Translations under genes and position numbers: made by a program | NCBI GenBank assembly: GCA_963575745.1 | Contig: CAUYUJ010015837.1 | Coordinates: 1,700,540-1,764,539 of the forward strand | DNA from: Prorocentrum cordatum | Taxonomy: Eukaryota > Sar > Dinophyceae > Prorocentrales > Prorocentraceae | Direction of reading: 5' to 3' | Length of the DNA stretch: 64,000 nucleotides | Notes under the pieces: generated by a model | The model's database searches: none | What the model saw: the letters and a program-made list of their open reading frames with translations, nothing else | Told to the model about the DNA's origin: nothing | Shown: positions 32,386 through 41,594 of the stretch, in pieces | How the letters are laid out: each line of letters starts with the position of its first letter | How positions within the stretch are numbered: position 1 is the first letter of the stretch

Positions 32386-32915
32386 CTTCATACACGCGAC
32401 GCTCTGCTGGTGGAGGGAGGGCGAGCCCTCCAGGGGCCGGCACCACACTGCAGAGCACCCACGCCGTGCGGGCACGGTGGCGGACCTGGTTGGCCAGGAG
32501 AGAACTGGGAAGTATGGTGGCCAGAGGTGGCGCTCTTCCATCATGGCGTCGCCTAGTTTCGCGGCGTGCCCTCCAAGACTCGACATGGGAAGTCCTTGGA
32601 GTTGGCTCGTGGGTACGAGGACAGCGCTTGCACCTTCGCGCTGGAGGCGACTCTCGGGAGGATTAAGGGTGCCCTGGATTGCTGCAGGAGTTCACAATCC
32701 GCAGGCCCCAGAGGTCTCGACCCCTTCCGAGGGGATCCTCTTCTCGTCGAAGATCCGTTTTGGAAGGTCCCATGGCCCCACAAATGTAGAAATCCACGCA
32801 GAAGCGCAAGTCCGCCGGATCAGGTTCGCGTTTCAGAGGTCTCTTTAAAAAAGTCGTCACGGGCAATGCGCCGTTGGGTGACAGCCGTCCGAAAATCATC
32901 AAACATTGTGTGCGG
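32386..32915. other. Unique sequence, one dispersed-family copy
   Basis: 32705-32795 matches the ~150-bp dispersed family in minus orientation (CCCCAGAGGTCTCGACCCCT, then a GAAGATCCGTTTTGGAAGG region). No gene supported. Confidence 0.45.
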
Positions 32916-33830
32916 GCGTATGCATTGTATGTGTGTATGGGTGTATGTGTATGTGTATGTGTGTTGTGTTGTGAGCGTTGTGGGTTGTATGTTGTGTGGT
33001 GTGTGTTGTGTGTTGTGTGCTGTGTGCTGTGTGCTGTGTGTTGCGCGTGTGTGTGTTGTGTGTGTGTTGTGTGTGCGTGTGTTGAGTGTGTGTGTGTGTT
33101 GTGTGTTGTGTGCTGTGTGTTGCGTTGTGTGGTGTGTGTTGTGTGTGGTGTATGCGGTATGTGTTGTATGCTTTGTGGTGCGTGTAATGTGTGTGTGATG
33201 TGTGATGTGGGTTGTGTATTGTGGGTGGTGTGTGTTGTGTGCTGTGTGTTGTGTGTGGGTGTTGTGTTGTGTGTGTTGTGTGTGTGTCGTGTGTGTGGTG
33301 AGTGTGTGTTGTGTGTGGTGCGTGTGTGTGTGTGTTGTGTGCGTGTGTTGTGTGTTGTGGATTGTGTGTAGTGTATTGTGGGTTGTATAGTTTGTGTGTC
33401 TTATGTGTTGTGTGCTGTGTGTCATGGGTGTGTTGTGTGTTGTGTGTGTTGTGTGTTGTGTTTTGAATGTGCTGTGTGGGTATTGTGTGTGGTGTGTGTT
33501 GTGTGTGGTGTGTGTGTGTGTTGTGCGTGTGTGTGTTATGTGTTATGTGTGGTGTGTTATGTTGGTGGTGTGTGTGCGTGTGTGCTGTGTGTCGTGTGGT
33601 GTGTGTGTGGTGTGTGGTGTGTGTGTGTGTATTGTACCTATGTGTGGTGTGTGTGGTGTGTGTGTGTGTGGTGTGCGTGGTGTGTGCGGTGTGTGATGTT
33701 TGCGTGGTGTGTGTGTGTGGTGTGTGTGGTGTGTGTGTTGTGAGTCTGTGTGCGTGTGCGTGTGCGTGTGCGTGCGCGTGTACGTGTACGTGTGCGTGTG
33801 TGTCGTGTGCTTGTGTGTGCGACGCGTGGC
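32916..33830. repeat. TG-rich microsatellite, ~0.9 kb
   Basis: Degenerate TGTGTGT/TGTTGTG/TGGTGTG repeats almost without interruption. Translations are poly Cys-Val or poly Thr-His and are not genes. Confidence 0.95.
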
Positions 33831-33839
33831 GTTGCGCTG

Positions 33840-34170
33840 GGCGTGCTCCTTTTACGCGGCCGCGCCTGCGGGGTGTAGTCGCCACTTACGCCACCGGCAA
33901 GCGCGGTGGTAGAAAGAAGAGAGCGAGGACGCAGGGCGCAGTGGCCCACGCCCAGGAAGAAGTCGGCCCAGGGAGGGAGGGAGGGAGGGAGACGAGCGGG
34001 AGGGGGGAGGAGCTCCTGACCCTCGCCGCCCCCTTCCCGGGCTCGAGGGCCCCCCCCCGGGACTGCGGGCCTCTCGCCCCCGCGGCCGCGCCGAGCCCGG
34101 ATGGCCCGCGCTTCGCGCTGGGGCCCGCTGCCCCCCGAGGACCTCGGGCTCTCAACTTCCAGCGGGGTGG
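33840..34170. other. GC-rich unique sequence
   Basis: Includes a (GGGA)n stretch near 33975. No gene supported. Confidence 0.4.
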
Positions 34171-34174
34171 CGGG

Positions 34175-34420
34175 CCCAGGGACGGGGCTCGTTTCGATTC
34201 CTCCGATTCGATTCGATTCGATTTCGATGGATTCCGATTCCGATTCCGATTCGACTTGGGGTTCCGATTTGGGTTCCGATTTCTCACTGGAGGCATACTG
34301 GCCTGCCGATTTCCGCCGATTCGACTTTTTCCGACTCGGCCGCCGATCTCCGCCCATCCGATGCGTTTCGATCGCCGATCCGACTTATCGATTCGATTCT
34401 GGGCTCGCCTGCAGAGATCC
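34175..34420 (+). repeat. GATTC/TTCCGA dispersed repeat, copy 1
   Basis: GATTCGATTCGATTCGATTT, then TCCGATTCCGATTCCGATTC, then CCGATTTCTCACTGGAGGC, then TTTCGATCGCCGATCCGACT. The same succession lies at 49735-49955. A partial relative is at 38813-38905. Confidence 0.85.
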
Positions 34421-34424
34421 CGCC

Positions 34425-34515
34425 GACGCTCCCCCAAAAAATGCCAGTTTGGGGGGCCTCCGGGGGCCCTCGCCGGGCCCGGGGACCCTCTTCGGAGGCG
34501 ACGATGGGGGCGAAT
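34425..34515 (+). repeat. ~150-bp dispersed family, partial copy
   Basis: GAGATCCCGCCGACGCTCCC, AAAAAATGCCAG, then GGGGGCCCTCGCCGGGCCCG. Same order as 59575-59660 and 63415-63490. Confidence 0.65.
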
Positions 34516-35620
34516 AGCCGAGGGGGGAGCAATACGTCTATCCAAGGGTGCCGATGATCCATGTCTGCGGCGTGGCTCCTGGAGGGATACGAGCAATCGC
34601 CGCCCCTGGGCTGTTCGCCCCATCGACGCCTCCGGAAGACGGCTCGGGGTGAAAAACTGGCCGCTGGGAAGAAGTCCAGACTTCTGGAGAAACAATTGGA
34701 GCGGTTGAGGGGAGTGGGGGGCTTCTCGCCTTGAGCTGACAGCTGGCTCCCATATGCCTGTGCGACCCCCCCGTTCCTCTGGGTGGATCCCTGGGGGGCT
34801 ACTCATGGGTGTGTGCTGTTGGATGGGGGCCCCTGCTGGAGCGGAAGGCCCCACTCGGGGTCCGACAGCCCGCGCCCACGTGGGCCAGCACAGCCCCTGG
34901 GCACGCGGGCGAGCTGCCCGCTCCCCACCTCAGGGGACGGAGAGGGTGCCGATTGCCGCTGCCCTCCCCCTCGCCGCCGCGGCTGCCCGCGTGAGGTCGC
35001 GCGCGGGCGCCCCTGCCTCCAGCGAGGCGTGCCGCGCGAGCAGGCCTGCGCAGTCCACCGCGGAAGGCCGCGGCCGCCGTCGCGCCGTCGCGCGTGAGAT
35101 CAGAAGCGAAGCGGAGGCGAAGGCCTCGGTCGGTGAGAGTAAGTGGTCCTGGGTCCCGATGCCCCCCCCTCCCCCATCTACTCCAGGCGCCTCCCCACTT
35201 CAGGAGAGGAACGGCTGTCCCTCGTCCCTCCCCTTCGGGGGGCGGGCGGGAGCACAATCTGCTTTTCAACGCCCCCCTGCCTGCTTCACGCCTCTACCCA
35301 CTTCTTCCGACCGATGTGAGTCAGGCGATCGCAAACATGGATCAAGGGGGCGTGGATCAGCGACGGGTCTCGTTTCCATGGGTAATCGCGGATTTCCGCC
35401 GCCGAGCGAGGCGGCACCGGCCGCATTTGGGGGAGGGCACCTCCTCCGATCCATATCTGCGCGCCCCCGAGTGAGCGCGCACGCGAGTTCGCTCAGGTTT
35501 CGAGAGATCGCGCTGCGCAGAATCGCGGAGTGAGGGCGGCCACACGGACAGAGCCGACGTAGCCATGTTCGCGACCGGGCGCGTGCATCTTTTGTGCTGT
35601 CACTCGGCGGCGAGCCTGTG
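34516..35620. other. GC-rich unique sequence, no gene supported
   Basis: About 1.1 kb. Several long open frames on both strands are expected at this GC level. I see no domain, no repeat domain structure and no homologous stretch elsewhere in the window. Confidence 0.5.
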
Positions 35621-35629
35621 CGGGTAGCG

Positions 35630-35776
35630 TTGAGTCGGGCATGTCCCTCTACAGGAGGAATGTTCAAAATTGTCAAAAAAAAAAAAGATGGGGACGATTT
35701 TCTGGCTATTCTTAAACATGTTTGGAGTATTTTGTTGGGTTCATCCAGAATCCGCCTGGGGACATGCCCGACCGAA
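35630..35776. mobile_element. MITE family M8, copy A
   Basis: A 147-bp AT-richer insert. The left end has TTGAGTCGGGCATGTCC followed by CTCTACAGGAGG. The right end, reverse-complemented, begins TTCGGTCGGGCATGTCC. Perfect 8-bp direct repeats GGGTAGCG flank it (35622-35629 and 35777-35784). It shares GAGTCGGGC..TACAGGAGGAATGTTCAAAA with copy B. Non-coding. An 8-bp duplication fits IS1595/Merlin or hAT transposition; the family is not proven. Confidence 0.9.
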
Positions 35777-35784
35777 GGGTAGCG

Positions 35785-36100
35785 AGCAGGGGCGGGCCTT
35801 CTCAGATGGTTCGGATGTCCTCCAGACTTCTAAGAAGTTGTTTTCAGTTCCCCCGAGGCACGGGCAAGTTCTTGCAAGGCCACGGGGCTTTGAGAAGCCC
35901 CGAGGTGTTCTGAGGAGACCGGCCCCTTCTCACCTTCTCACTGCCCCCTTCGCGCGTCGCCGAGTTCAGCGCCCGATGATGCGGCTGTACCCCGTTGTGT
36001 CTCGACTTACTACGACGTCTGTGGATGCACCTCGACTTTTCTTGCTTGACCCCCGCAAGTCGATTGGCGAAAAGCCATCAAGCTGTCGGGGAGCCTGCGC
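35785..36100. repeat. CTTCTGAGAAG-type dispersed repeat region 1
   Basis: GGCCTTCTCAGATGG, CTTCTAAGAAG, TTTGAGAAGCCC and TTCTGAGGAGACC. Palindromic half-sites of the CCTTCTGAGAAGG family. Confidence 0.6.
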
Positions 36101-36205
36101 TCCGTATGAGACCCGTACCTCCTTCGCTACTCGTGCGTCGAACTGCCGCCATCCAGTAGATGGCAGCAGTTCTCGGCGGCGAGCGAGGGGGGGAAATTGA
36201 AAAGG
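36101..36205. other. Short conserved string CTTCGCTACTCGTGCGTCGA
   Basis: 36120-36143 matches 36733-36756, 38760-38784 and 38954-38975 with 1-3 changes. Function unknown. Confidence 0.5.
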
Positions 36206-36390
36206 AGAAGGCCTTCTCAGAAGGCGGCGGGACTTCTTCAAAGCCCTCGCGCCTTCTGAGAAGTTGTCTGCATCTTCGGGGAACGCTCAGGAAACTTCTC
36301 CGAAGGCCAGGGGACTCCCGAGCCTTCTGAGAAGGCCCGCCCCTTCTCGCTTCAGCCCCTCGCTCGCCGCCGAAGTTCGACCCGCGCCCC
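36206..36390. repeat. CTTCTGAGAAG-type dispersed repeat region 2
   Basis: GGCCTTCTCAGAAGGCGGCG, CGCCTTCTGAGAAGTTGTCT and GCCTTCTGAGAAGGCCCGCC. Nearly the same sequence of phrases recurs at 38595-38770 and 41100-41285. Confidence 0.8.
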
Positions 36391-36534
36391 GCCCACCCTC
36401 CACCGCCGCGTCGCCATGTGTGAGACCCTCGCGAGGCGACGGAAGGCCCGACCCGATCGAAGGTCTCGAAGGCGATGCACAAACCGTTGCGGGAATCGGC
36501 AAGCTGGGCGCGCACTTCCTCCCTGCGCTCCCCC

Positions 36535-36690
36535 GACATCCTCCGTCGTGCTTTGCTCACGGCCTGGCTCCCCAGAGGTCTGGGCCCCTTCCCAGAGGAC
36601 CGGCGTTTCCTGCTGTTGCTTTTGGGCGGCGGCCCCCGGGCCCGCCGAGGGTCCCCCCAGAGGCCGAGCATTGGCGACGCGCCTCCGCCG
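36535..36690 (-). repeat. ~150-bp dispersed family copy (minus)
   Basis: CCCCAGAGGTCTGGGCCCCT, CCAGAGGACCGGCGTTTCCT, then CCCCCGGGCCCGCCGAGGGT and CCCCCAGAGGCCGAGCATTG. Close to 57665-57790. Confidence 0.75.
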
Positions 36691-37080
36691 CCCACAGTGA
36701 CAGGACGGCGGAGTCCCTGTAAGACACATCTCTCCTTCGCCGCTCGAGCGTCGAACGCCCCCCCCCCCCGCCCCCCTCGGCGCCCCGCAGGCGCAAGAGG
36801 CGCTGTTCAATCGGGGGCAAGTGTGGGCACATGCGGGCGGGTATACAGATCACTGGGTCCGCGGCCGTTTGTCGGCCACGCGCAGAGGGGGGTACAGTGC
36901 CGTTTCTAATGCATGCTCCGCGTGCGGATCAGGTATTACAAATGCAGGGATTTAGCATTAAAAACAACGATGAGTTCATGCATACATGTATTCATAAACT
37001 AATCGAGTAACCCCAAACAGCCGATAATAAACACCCTGGGATAATAAAGTTCGGCGGTTACGGTGCGATAATAAAAGTAT
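36691..37080. other. Unique sequence
   Basis: A copy of the CTCCTTCGCCGCTCGAGCGT string at 36732, then AT-richer sequence with no gene from 36900. Confidence 0.4.
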
Positions 37081-37119
37081 CCACCAGAGGCCAGCATAAA
37101 GATGTTAACAGAGGAACCA

Positions 37120-37312
37120 AAGCCGAGGATGTCTTGAGACATCCTTGGCTTTTTGTCCTCTCTGAAACATCCTCAACAATGGCTTGTCTCGCTTGAGACA
37201 TCCTCGACAAATCTCTCGTTTCGCTTGAGACATCCTCGAAATATTTGTTTGCTTCGCTTGAAGTTCCTTTTTACCGCTCGTTTCGCTTGAGACGTCTTCA
37301 CAGAACGTGTTT
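37120..37312 (-). repeat. ~36-bp TTGAGACATCCTCG repeat, array 1
   Basis: CGCTTGAGACATCCTCGACA, CGCTTGAGACATCCTCGAAA and similar units every 33-38 bp. Shares its core with arrays at 37885-38145 and 51590-52572. Confidence 0.85.
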
Positions 37313-37368
37313 GTTTCGTTTGGACGGTCCTCGACGAGCGTGCTCGTCAAGAACCGTCCAAACGAAAC
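37313..37368. repeat. 27-bp near-perfect palindrome
   Basis: The left arm GTTTCGTTTGGACGGTCCTC continues to GACGAGC. The right arm is its reverse complement with 2 mismatches in 27, separated by 2 bases. It sits at the end of the array and would form a strong hairpin. Confidence 0.9.
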
Positions 37369-37369
37369 C

Positions 37370-37480
37370 TATTAGATTCTATGTGTAAGCGCTTAACGGA
37401 AATTAAGATGTTCATCTGCTCGTGTAGGGTAGCTCATCTGCCTCGGGATAGTCAACCACAACGATAAAACAAGTTCAGGG
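37370..37480 (+). repeat. ~110-bp direct repeat, copy 1
   Basis: TATTAGATTCTATGTGTAAG, GCGCTTAA, GATGTTCATCTGCTCGTGTA, CTCATCTGCCTCGG, TCAACCACAACGATAAAACA. Repeated at 37703-37825. Confidence 0.88.
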
Positions 37481-37484
37481 GGGC

Positions 37485-37514
37485 ACGGAAAGAAGGAGAC
37501 AGGTTGAGAGAAAG

Positions 37515-37545
<31 letters not shown>

Positions 37546-37685
37546 GAGACAGAGGACAGATAGAGAGACAGAGAGAAAGAGAGAAAGAGGTTGAGAAAGA
37601 AAGAGAACAATATATAAAGAGAGAGAGAGAGAGAGACGGAGAGAGAGAGAGAGGAGGAGAGGAAGATGAGAAGGAGGAAGACAAA
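37485..37685. repeat. (GA)n/(GAAA)n purine tract
   Basis: AGAGAAAGAGAGAAAG for about 190 bp. Minus-strand frames are poly Ser/Leu/Phe. Confidence 0.93.
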
Positions 37686-37702
37686 ACCCAAAGTTCAAAA
37701 CT

Positions 37703-37828
37703 TATTAGATTTTATTTGTAAGCGCTTAATGGGAATTAAGATTTTCATCTGCTCGTGTAGGGTGGGTGGCTCATCTGCCTCGTTTTCCCAGGATAATCAA
37801 CCACAGCGATAAACAAGTTGAGGGCGCC
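37703..37828 (+). repeat. ~110-bp direct repeat, copy 2
   Basis: Same succession as copy 1 with small insertions (GGGTGGGTGGCTC). It is also followed by a purine tract, (GGA)n at 37832-37878. Confidence 0.88.
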
Positions 37829-37884
37829 AGGGGGAGGAGGAGGAGGAGGAGGAGGAGGAGGAGGAGGAGGAGGAGAAGGAGACA

Positions 37885-38145
37885 TCCTTAAGAAACGTAC
37901 CGTTTCGCTCGAGACGTCCTTCAGTGTATGCTTGTTTCGCTTGAGACATCCTCGAGTAGATGCTTGTTCCGCTTGAGACATCCTCGACAAGTTTCTCGCT
38001 TCGCTTGAGACATCCTCGAAGAATTGCTGGTTCCGCTTGAGACATCCTTGAAACATTGATCGTTTCGTTTGAGACTGCCTCCCAAAATGGTTGGTTTCGC
38101 TTGAGATATCCTGAAAAAGCGTGTTCGATTCGCTTCATGTTGCTA
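37885..38145 (-). repeat. ~37-bp TTGAGACATCCTCG repeat, array 2
   Basis: Seven units of CGCTTGAGACATCCTCGA with spacers such as AGAATTGCTGGTTC. Frames are open by periodicity. Confidence 0.88.
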
Positions 38146-38590
38146 TCTCAACATAAGAAGGAAATAACCTCGATGGCGAACTTTTCTGGTGATAATGAAG
38201 TTCGGCCTCCGCGCCCCCGCGCCCCCGACCAAACTCTCATTGGCCGTGGATAATCAACTCTTATGTGTATAGGGGGGGGAGTACATTATTACCGTGGGTA
38301 CTCGGTTATTAAAAGTACTATGTTGTTTAAACATCCTATGTATTAGAAACTGCCCTGTAGGGGGAGGGGGGGAGGCTTCTTAGAAGCACGCCTGCTTCTT
38401 GGAAGTCGCGGGCCGCGTCGATAAATACATAATGCCGGCGCCTTTTGAGCAGCAGCTTCGTGGGAACCCTTCCCCCCTCCCCGTGCCCCCTTTCTGCGCG
38501 CCGCCAACATCTGCGGGCGAGTATGCAGCTTTCTGGGTGCCCGTTTGCTCAGAAGTCGCGAAGCCTTTCTTCGGCGGCGCGCGCGCGCCG
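38146..38590. other. Unique sequence
   Basis: AT-richer to 38340, then GC-rich. It has a weak palindrome GGCTTCTTAGAAGC at 38370. No gene. Confidence 0.4.
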
Positions 38591-38594
38591 AGGA

Positions 38595-38785
38595 CGGGCC
38601 TTCTCAGAAGGCGGCGGGGATTCTCAGACGCCCCCCTGCCTTCTGAGAAGCCCGCAGCGGCCTTGGAGAAGACCACGAAGGCTCCTCGGAAGGCCGAGGG
38701 CGTCCTGAGCCTGCTGACAAGGCCCGCCTTTCGGCCTTCCCCCCTGGGCGCGCCGCCGACTTCTTCGCCGCTCGTGCGTTGAACG
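38595..38785. repeat. CTTCTGAGAAG-type dispersed repeat region 3
   Basis: GGCCTTCTCAGAAGGCGGCG, TGCCTTCTGAGAAGCCCGC, then CCTTCCCCCCTGGGCGCGCC followed by GCCGACTT, and then the CTTCGCCGCTCGTGCG string. Confidence 0.8.
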
Positions 38786-39143
38786 ACCGCCCGATTGTGC
38801 GTCCCCCCTCCGGTTCCGATGCCGATCTGGCGTTTGTCCTGCCGGTTTCCGACTCGATCCGGTTCGGCCTTACCGCAGCCGATTCAGCCGATTCGATGGT
38901 GCGGCCGAGTTTCAGTCGATGCTTGCCGCTTCAACGTTCGTGTGAGGGCCGCCTCCTTCGCCGCTCGTGCGTCAAAGGGCCCCCTCACCCCCGAGGCGCC
39001 CCGCCGCCCCCCCCCCCTGGATGGAGCCCGAGCACGCACTCCAGCCCGAGCCCGAGCCCGCGCCGAGCGGTAGCCCCCAGCCCGAGCACAAGTCCGATCC
39101 CCTCCTCGGCTAGACGCAAGAGTGACCTCTCGCAGGAGTTATG
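38786..39143. other. Partial GATTC repeat and unique sequence
   Basis: 38813-38905 has GGTTCCGATGCCGATC and GCCGATTCAGCCGATTCGAT, related to 34175 and 49735. No gene. Confidence 0.5.
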
Positions 39144-39300
39144 GTTCAGGAGGGAAAAAAACACACAGACACAATTAATCTTCGATTCCCAGGAAAATAT
39201 GGGAAAATATGGGAATTGGGGGGGAAGACAAAAACCCAGAAAATATGGGAAAATATGGGGCATATTTTTATTTGTGTGTATTTATTTGTGTGTCCTAATT
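39144..39300 (+). repeat. ~155-bp dispersed repeat, copy 2
   Basis: GGGAAAAAAACACACAGACA ... GGAAAATATGGGAAAATATG (twice) ... TGTGTGTATTTATTTGTGTG. Matches 32226-32385. Confidence 0.82.
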
Positions 39301-39464
39301 TCCCTTTAATGGTGCGGGCACAGGTGGATCCCCAGATGTCTGACTGCGAAGCGGTAGCAGCGGCCTGTGCGCCCAGGTTCGGCCACCCCGCGCCCCCCGT
39401 TCAGTCGCGCACCCAAGGTCACTCTGGCCCAGGGTCATTCTTGCGTGTAGCTGATGGTTTCGAT

Positions 39465-39610
39465 ACGGGGCCCCTGGAAGTCCCGACCCTTTCACCTGGA
39501 CCGGCGTTTCATCCCGAGTCGTTTCTTGACGGCCCCGGGACCATGCAGAAGGGCCCGAGAGTCGCCAAACGACCAAAAATTTGCCGCCCCGATTTCCGCC
39601 ACGACGCGAG
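39465..39610 (-). repeat. ~150-bp dispersed family copy (minus)
   Basis: GGACCGGCGTTTCATCCCGA, GTCGTTTCTTGACGGCCCCG, then ACCAAAAATTTGCCGCCCCG. The opposite strand reads as a shared FHPESFLDGPG-like peptide. Confidence 0.7.
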
Positions 39611-40615
39611 CACGTCTCGGTCCCTTGGGCCCGAAAATCCGAGCCCGGGCCGGCGCCCCGCAGCAGGCGCAGGAGGCGCCGGCGCCCGCCGTGCAGCCGG
39701 CGGCGCCGTCGCGCTGGGGGCCGCCGCCCTCGGAGGCTCGGGCGGGGGAGAGGGGGGGGGTGCACGCACTGCGTTACGTAACGACGATTCGCCGGGGCGC
39801 GCTCCGAGTTGCCGCCCGACGCACGGGTCGACTACGCGTAAGAGTGACCCTTCGCCAGAGTGACCTTCGGTGCGCGCCCATTGGGGCCACCGGGTCACCG
39901 AATTCCGTGCGACAGTAGCGCCTTGCGCGCTTGTGTTTGGTCCCCACGCGGCCCTCAAAAAGCCGCGCACCGAAGGCCCCTCTTACCCAGGGTCACCTTT
40001 GCGTGCAGCCGAACCGGGCTCGCAGAAGCGAGCGAGAACGGCAGTTTCTGGATGATCGTACGGCGTGCGCTGTCTCGATTCTGGGCTGGCGGCGCGGCCC
40101 GCCCGTATCGAGGTCGTGCCCGGGGGGAGGGGGGGCACCGTTGGTGCGGCTGCCTCCGCGGCGCGCCGAGCGGGGAGGTTTTCGGGTGCCCATGGCGGGG
40201 CCTACGGCGTTCGGTCGCAAATCATCCAATGGCGGGGCCTATGGCCCACGGCGGGGCCTTGTGCACCCCGCCAATTCTGCCTTTGGGGTGCGCTAGCGTC
40301 GATTAGCGCCTGGCAATGGAGGAGATCGTGCCAATGTTGTGTCGATTAGCGTCGATCTAATGTCGATTAGCGTCGATCTAATGCCGATTATCCTCATCTC
40401 CATCCAGGCCCCCACCATCCCACCACCCCGGTTTGGGATATGCCCCCCGAAACCCGAAGGAAACCGCCTGCTTCCTCATCTAGGGGGCCACGCCAGTTGG
40501 GATAGTAGGGGTCGGGCAGACGATGTTCACTCGGCGGCGCGCCGAGTGGGAATGTTTCGGGGGCCTGTGGTGGGGCCCATGGTGGGGCCTATGGCGGGCG
40601 AGGCGGGGTGCGCAT
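39611..40615. other. GC-rich mosaic, two short repeats
   Basis: GGCGGCGCGCCGAG plus a TTTTCGGG or TTTCGGGGG segment and ATGGCGGGGCCTA occur at about 40158-40215 and 40530-40600. GTCGATTAGCGTCGATCTAA is tandemly duplicated at 40342-40382. No gene supported. Confidence 0.5.
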
Positions 40616-41095
40616 ACAAGTAGAGTCAACTCGCATAGTAAGGATGGGCACTTTTCCCAAGAGTACCCCTGCACCCTTGCCTCGGCCCATTCTCGACCAC
40701 TTTCGTTGGCCGCGCCCCGCTGGAAAAAAGCTTCGAAACGGCCTTCCAAGGCCCTCGCGTCCTTATCGTGCGTCCTTCTTCTACGGGTCGACTGTAGACA
40801 GATCGTGCGCTCGGGAGATACATTTCCAGTCTCGGGCTCCTGTCGCCCACCGCTACCCTGCGCCGCCGACCTCGGAGCGGCGGCAGCCCCCTTGCCCCCT
40901 TTGCGGGCCGTGCCGCTGGGTGGAGGGCCGCAGGGGGCTCGAGGCGTGAGGTTTTCAGGCGGTTCCGTCGGTTCTCGGCGGTTTCCCAGCCTCGGGGTGC
41001 AGTCCAGCAGTTGCGCCTCGCCGAGAGCGCTCCTGGGGGGTTGCCTCGATCATCCCGAACGGCCACCGGAGAGCCGAGGCACGACCATAAAAACC
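40616..41095. other. Unique sequence; short repeat AGTCAACTCGCATAGTAAGG
   Basis: The string at about 40624-40643 recurs at 41580-41599 just before the second 75-80 bp array. The rest shows no gene. Confidence 0.45.
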
Positions 41096-41099
41096 ACCA

Positions 41100-41290
41100 G
41101 GCGTCTGAGAGGTCTCCGAAGGTGGCGGGGCTTCTCGGATTCTCCGGCCTTCTGAGAAGCCGTCTGCACCTTCGGAGAAGGCTCATAATGCATCTCAGAA
41201 GGTTGGAGGCCGTCTGAGCCTTCTGAGAAGGCCCGCCCCCGTCGACCTTCCCCCAGGGCGCGCCGCCGACTTTTGGTGAGCGCTGCACCG
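41100..41290. repeat. CTTCTGAGAAG-type dispersed repeat region 4
   Basis: GGCCTTCTGAGAAGCCGTCT, CTTCGGAGAAGGC, GAGCCTTCTGAGAAGGCCCG, then CCTTCCCCCAGGGCGCGCCG. Confidence 0.8.
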
Positions 41291-41594
41291 CCGCGCACGC
41301 GCCTCGCGGACACGCAGGGCACGCGGCCGCCGCACGCGCGCGCGGCTCGTGCAGGGGAGGCTGGAGGAAGTGGCTGGACCAGCCCTGCCACTCTTCTCAG
41401 CATTGGGGGCATCGGGCGTCTTGTGACTGGGAGGCGATAGTTTTGAGGGGGATCCTCGGTTGCAGGAAATGGGCCTTGAAGGGGCCCATCGTCATCAATT
41501 ATCATGGGTAGGCCGTCGGAACAAAATCTGTTGGCTTCGCCTCCGAAGCGCTGAAGAGTGCACAAGACTCACCACTACAGTCAACCCGCATAGT
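41291..41594. other. Unique sequence
   Basis: No repeat or gene that I can support. Confidence 0.4.

Noticed and set aside
31886-32848. 320-codon plus-strand open frame
   Set aside because: It spans a non-coding dispersed repeat that is out of frame in its second copy at 39.1 kb.
33467-34708. 413-codon plus-strand open frame
   Set aside because: It starts in the TG microsatellite (poly Cys-Val) and continues through GC-rich DNA with no domain; the opposite strand is equally open.
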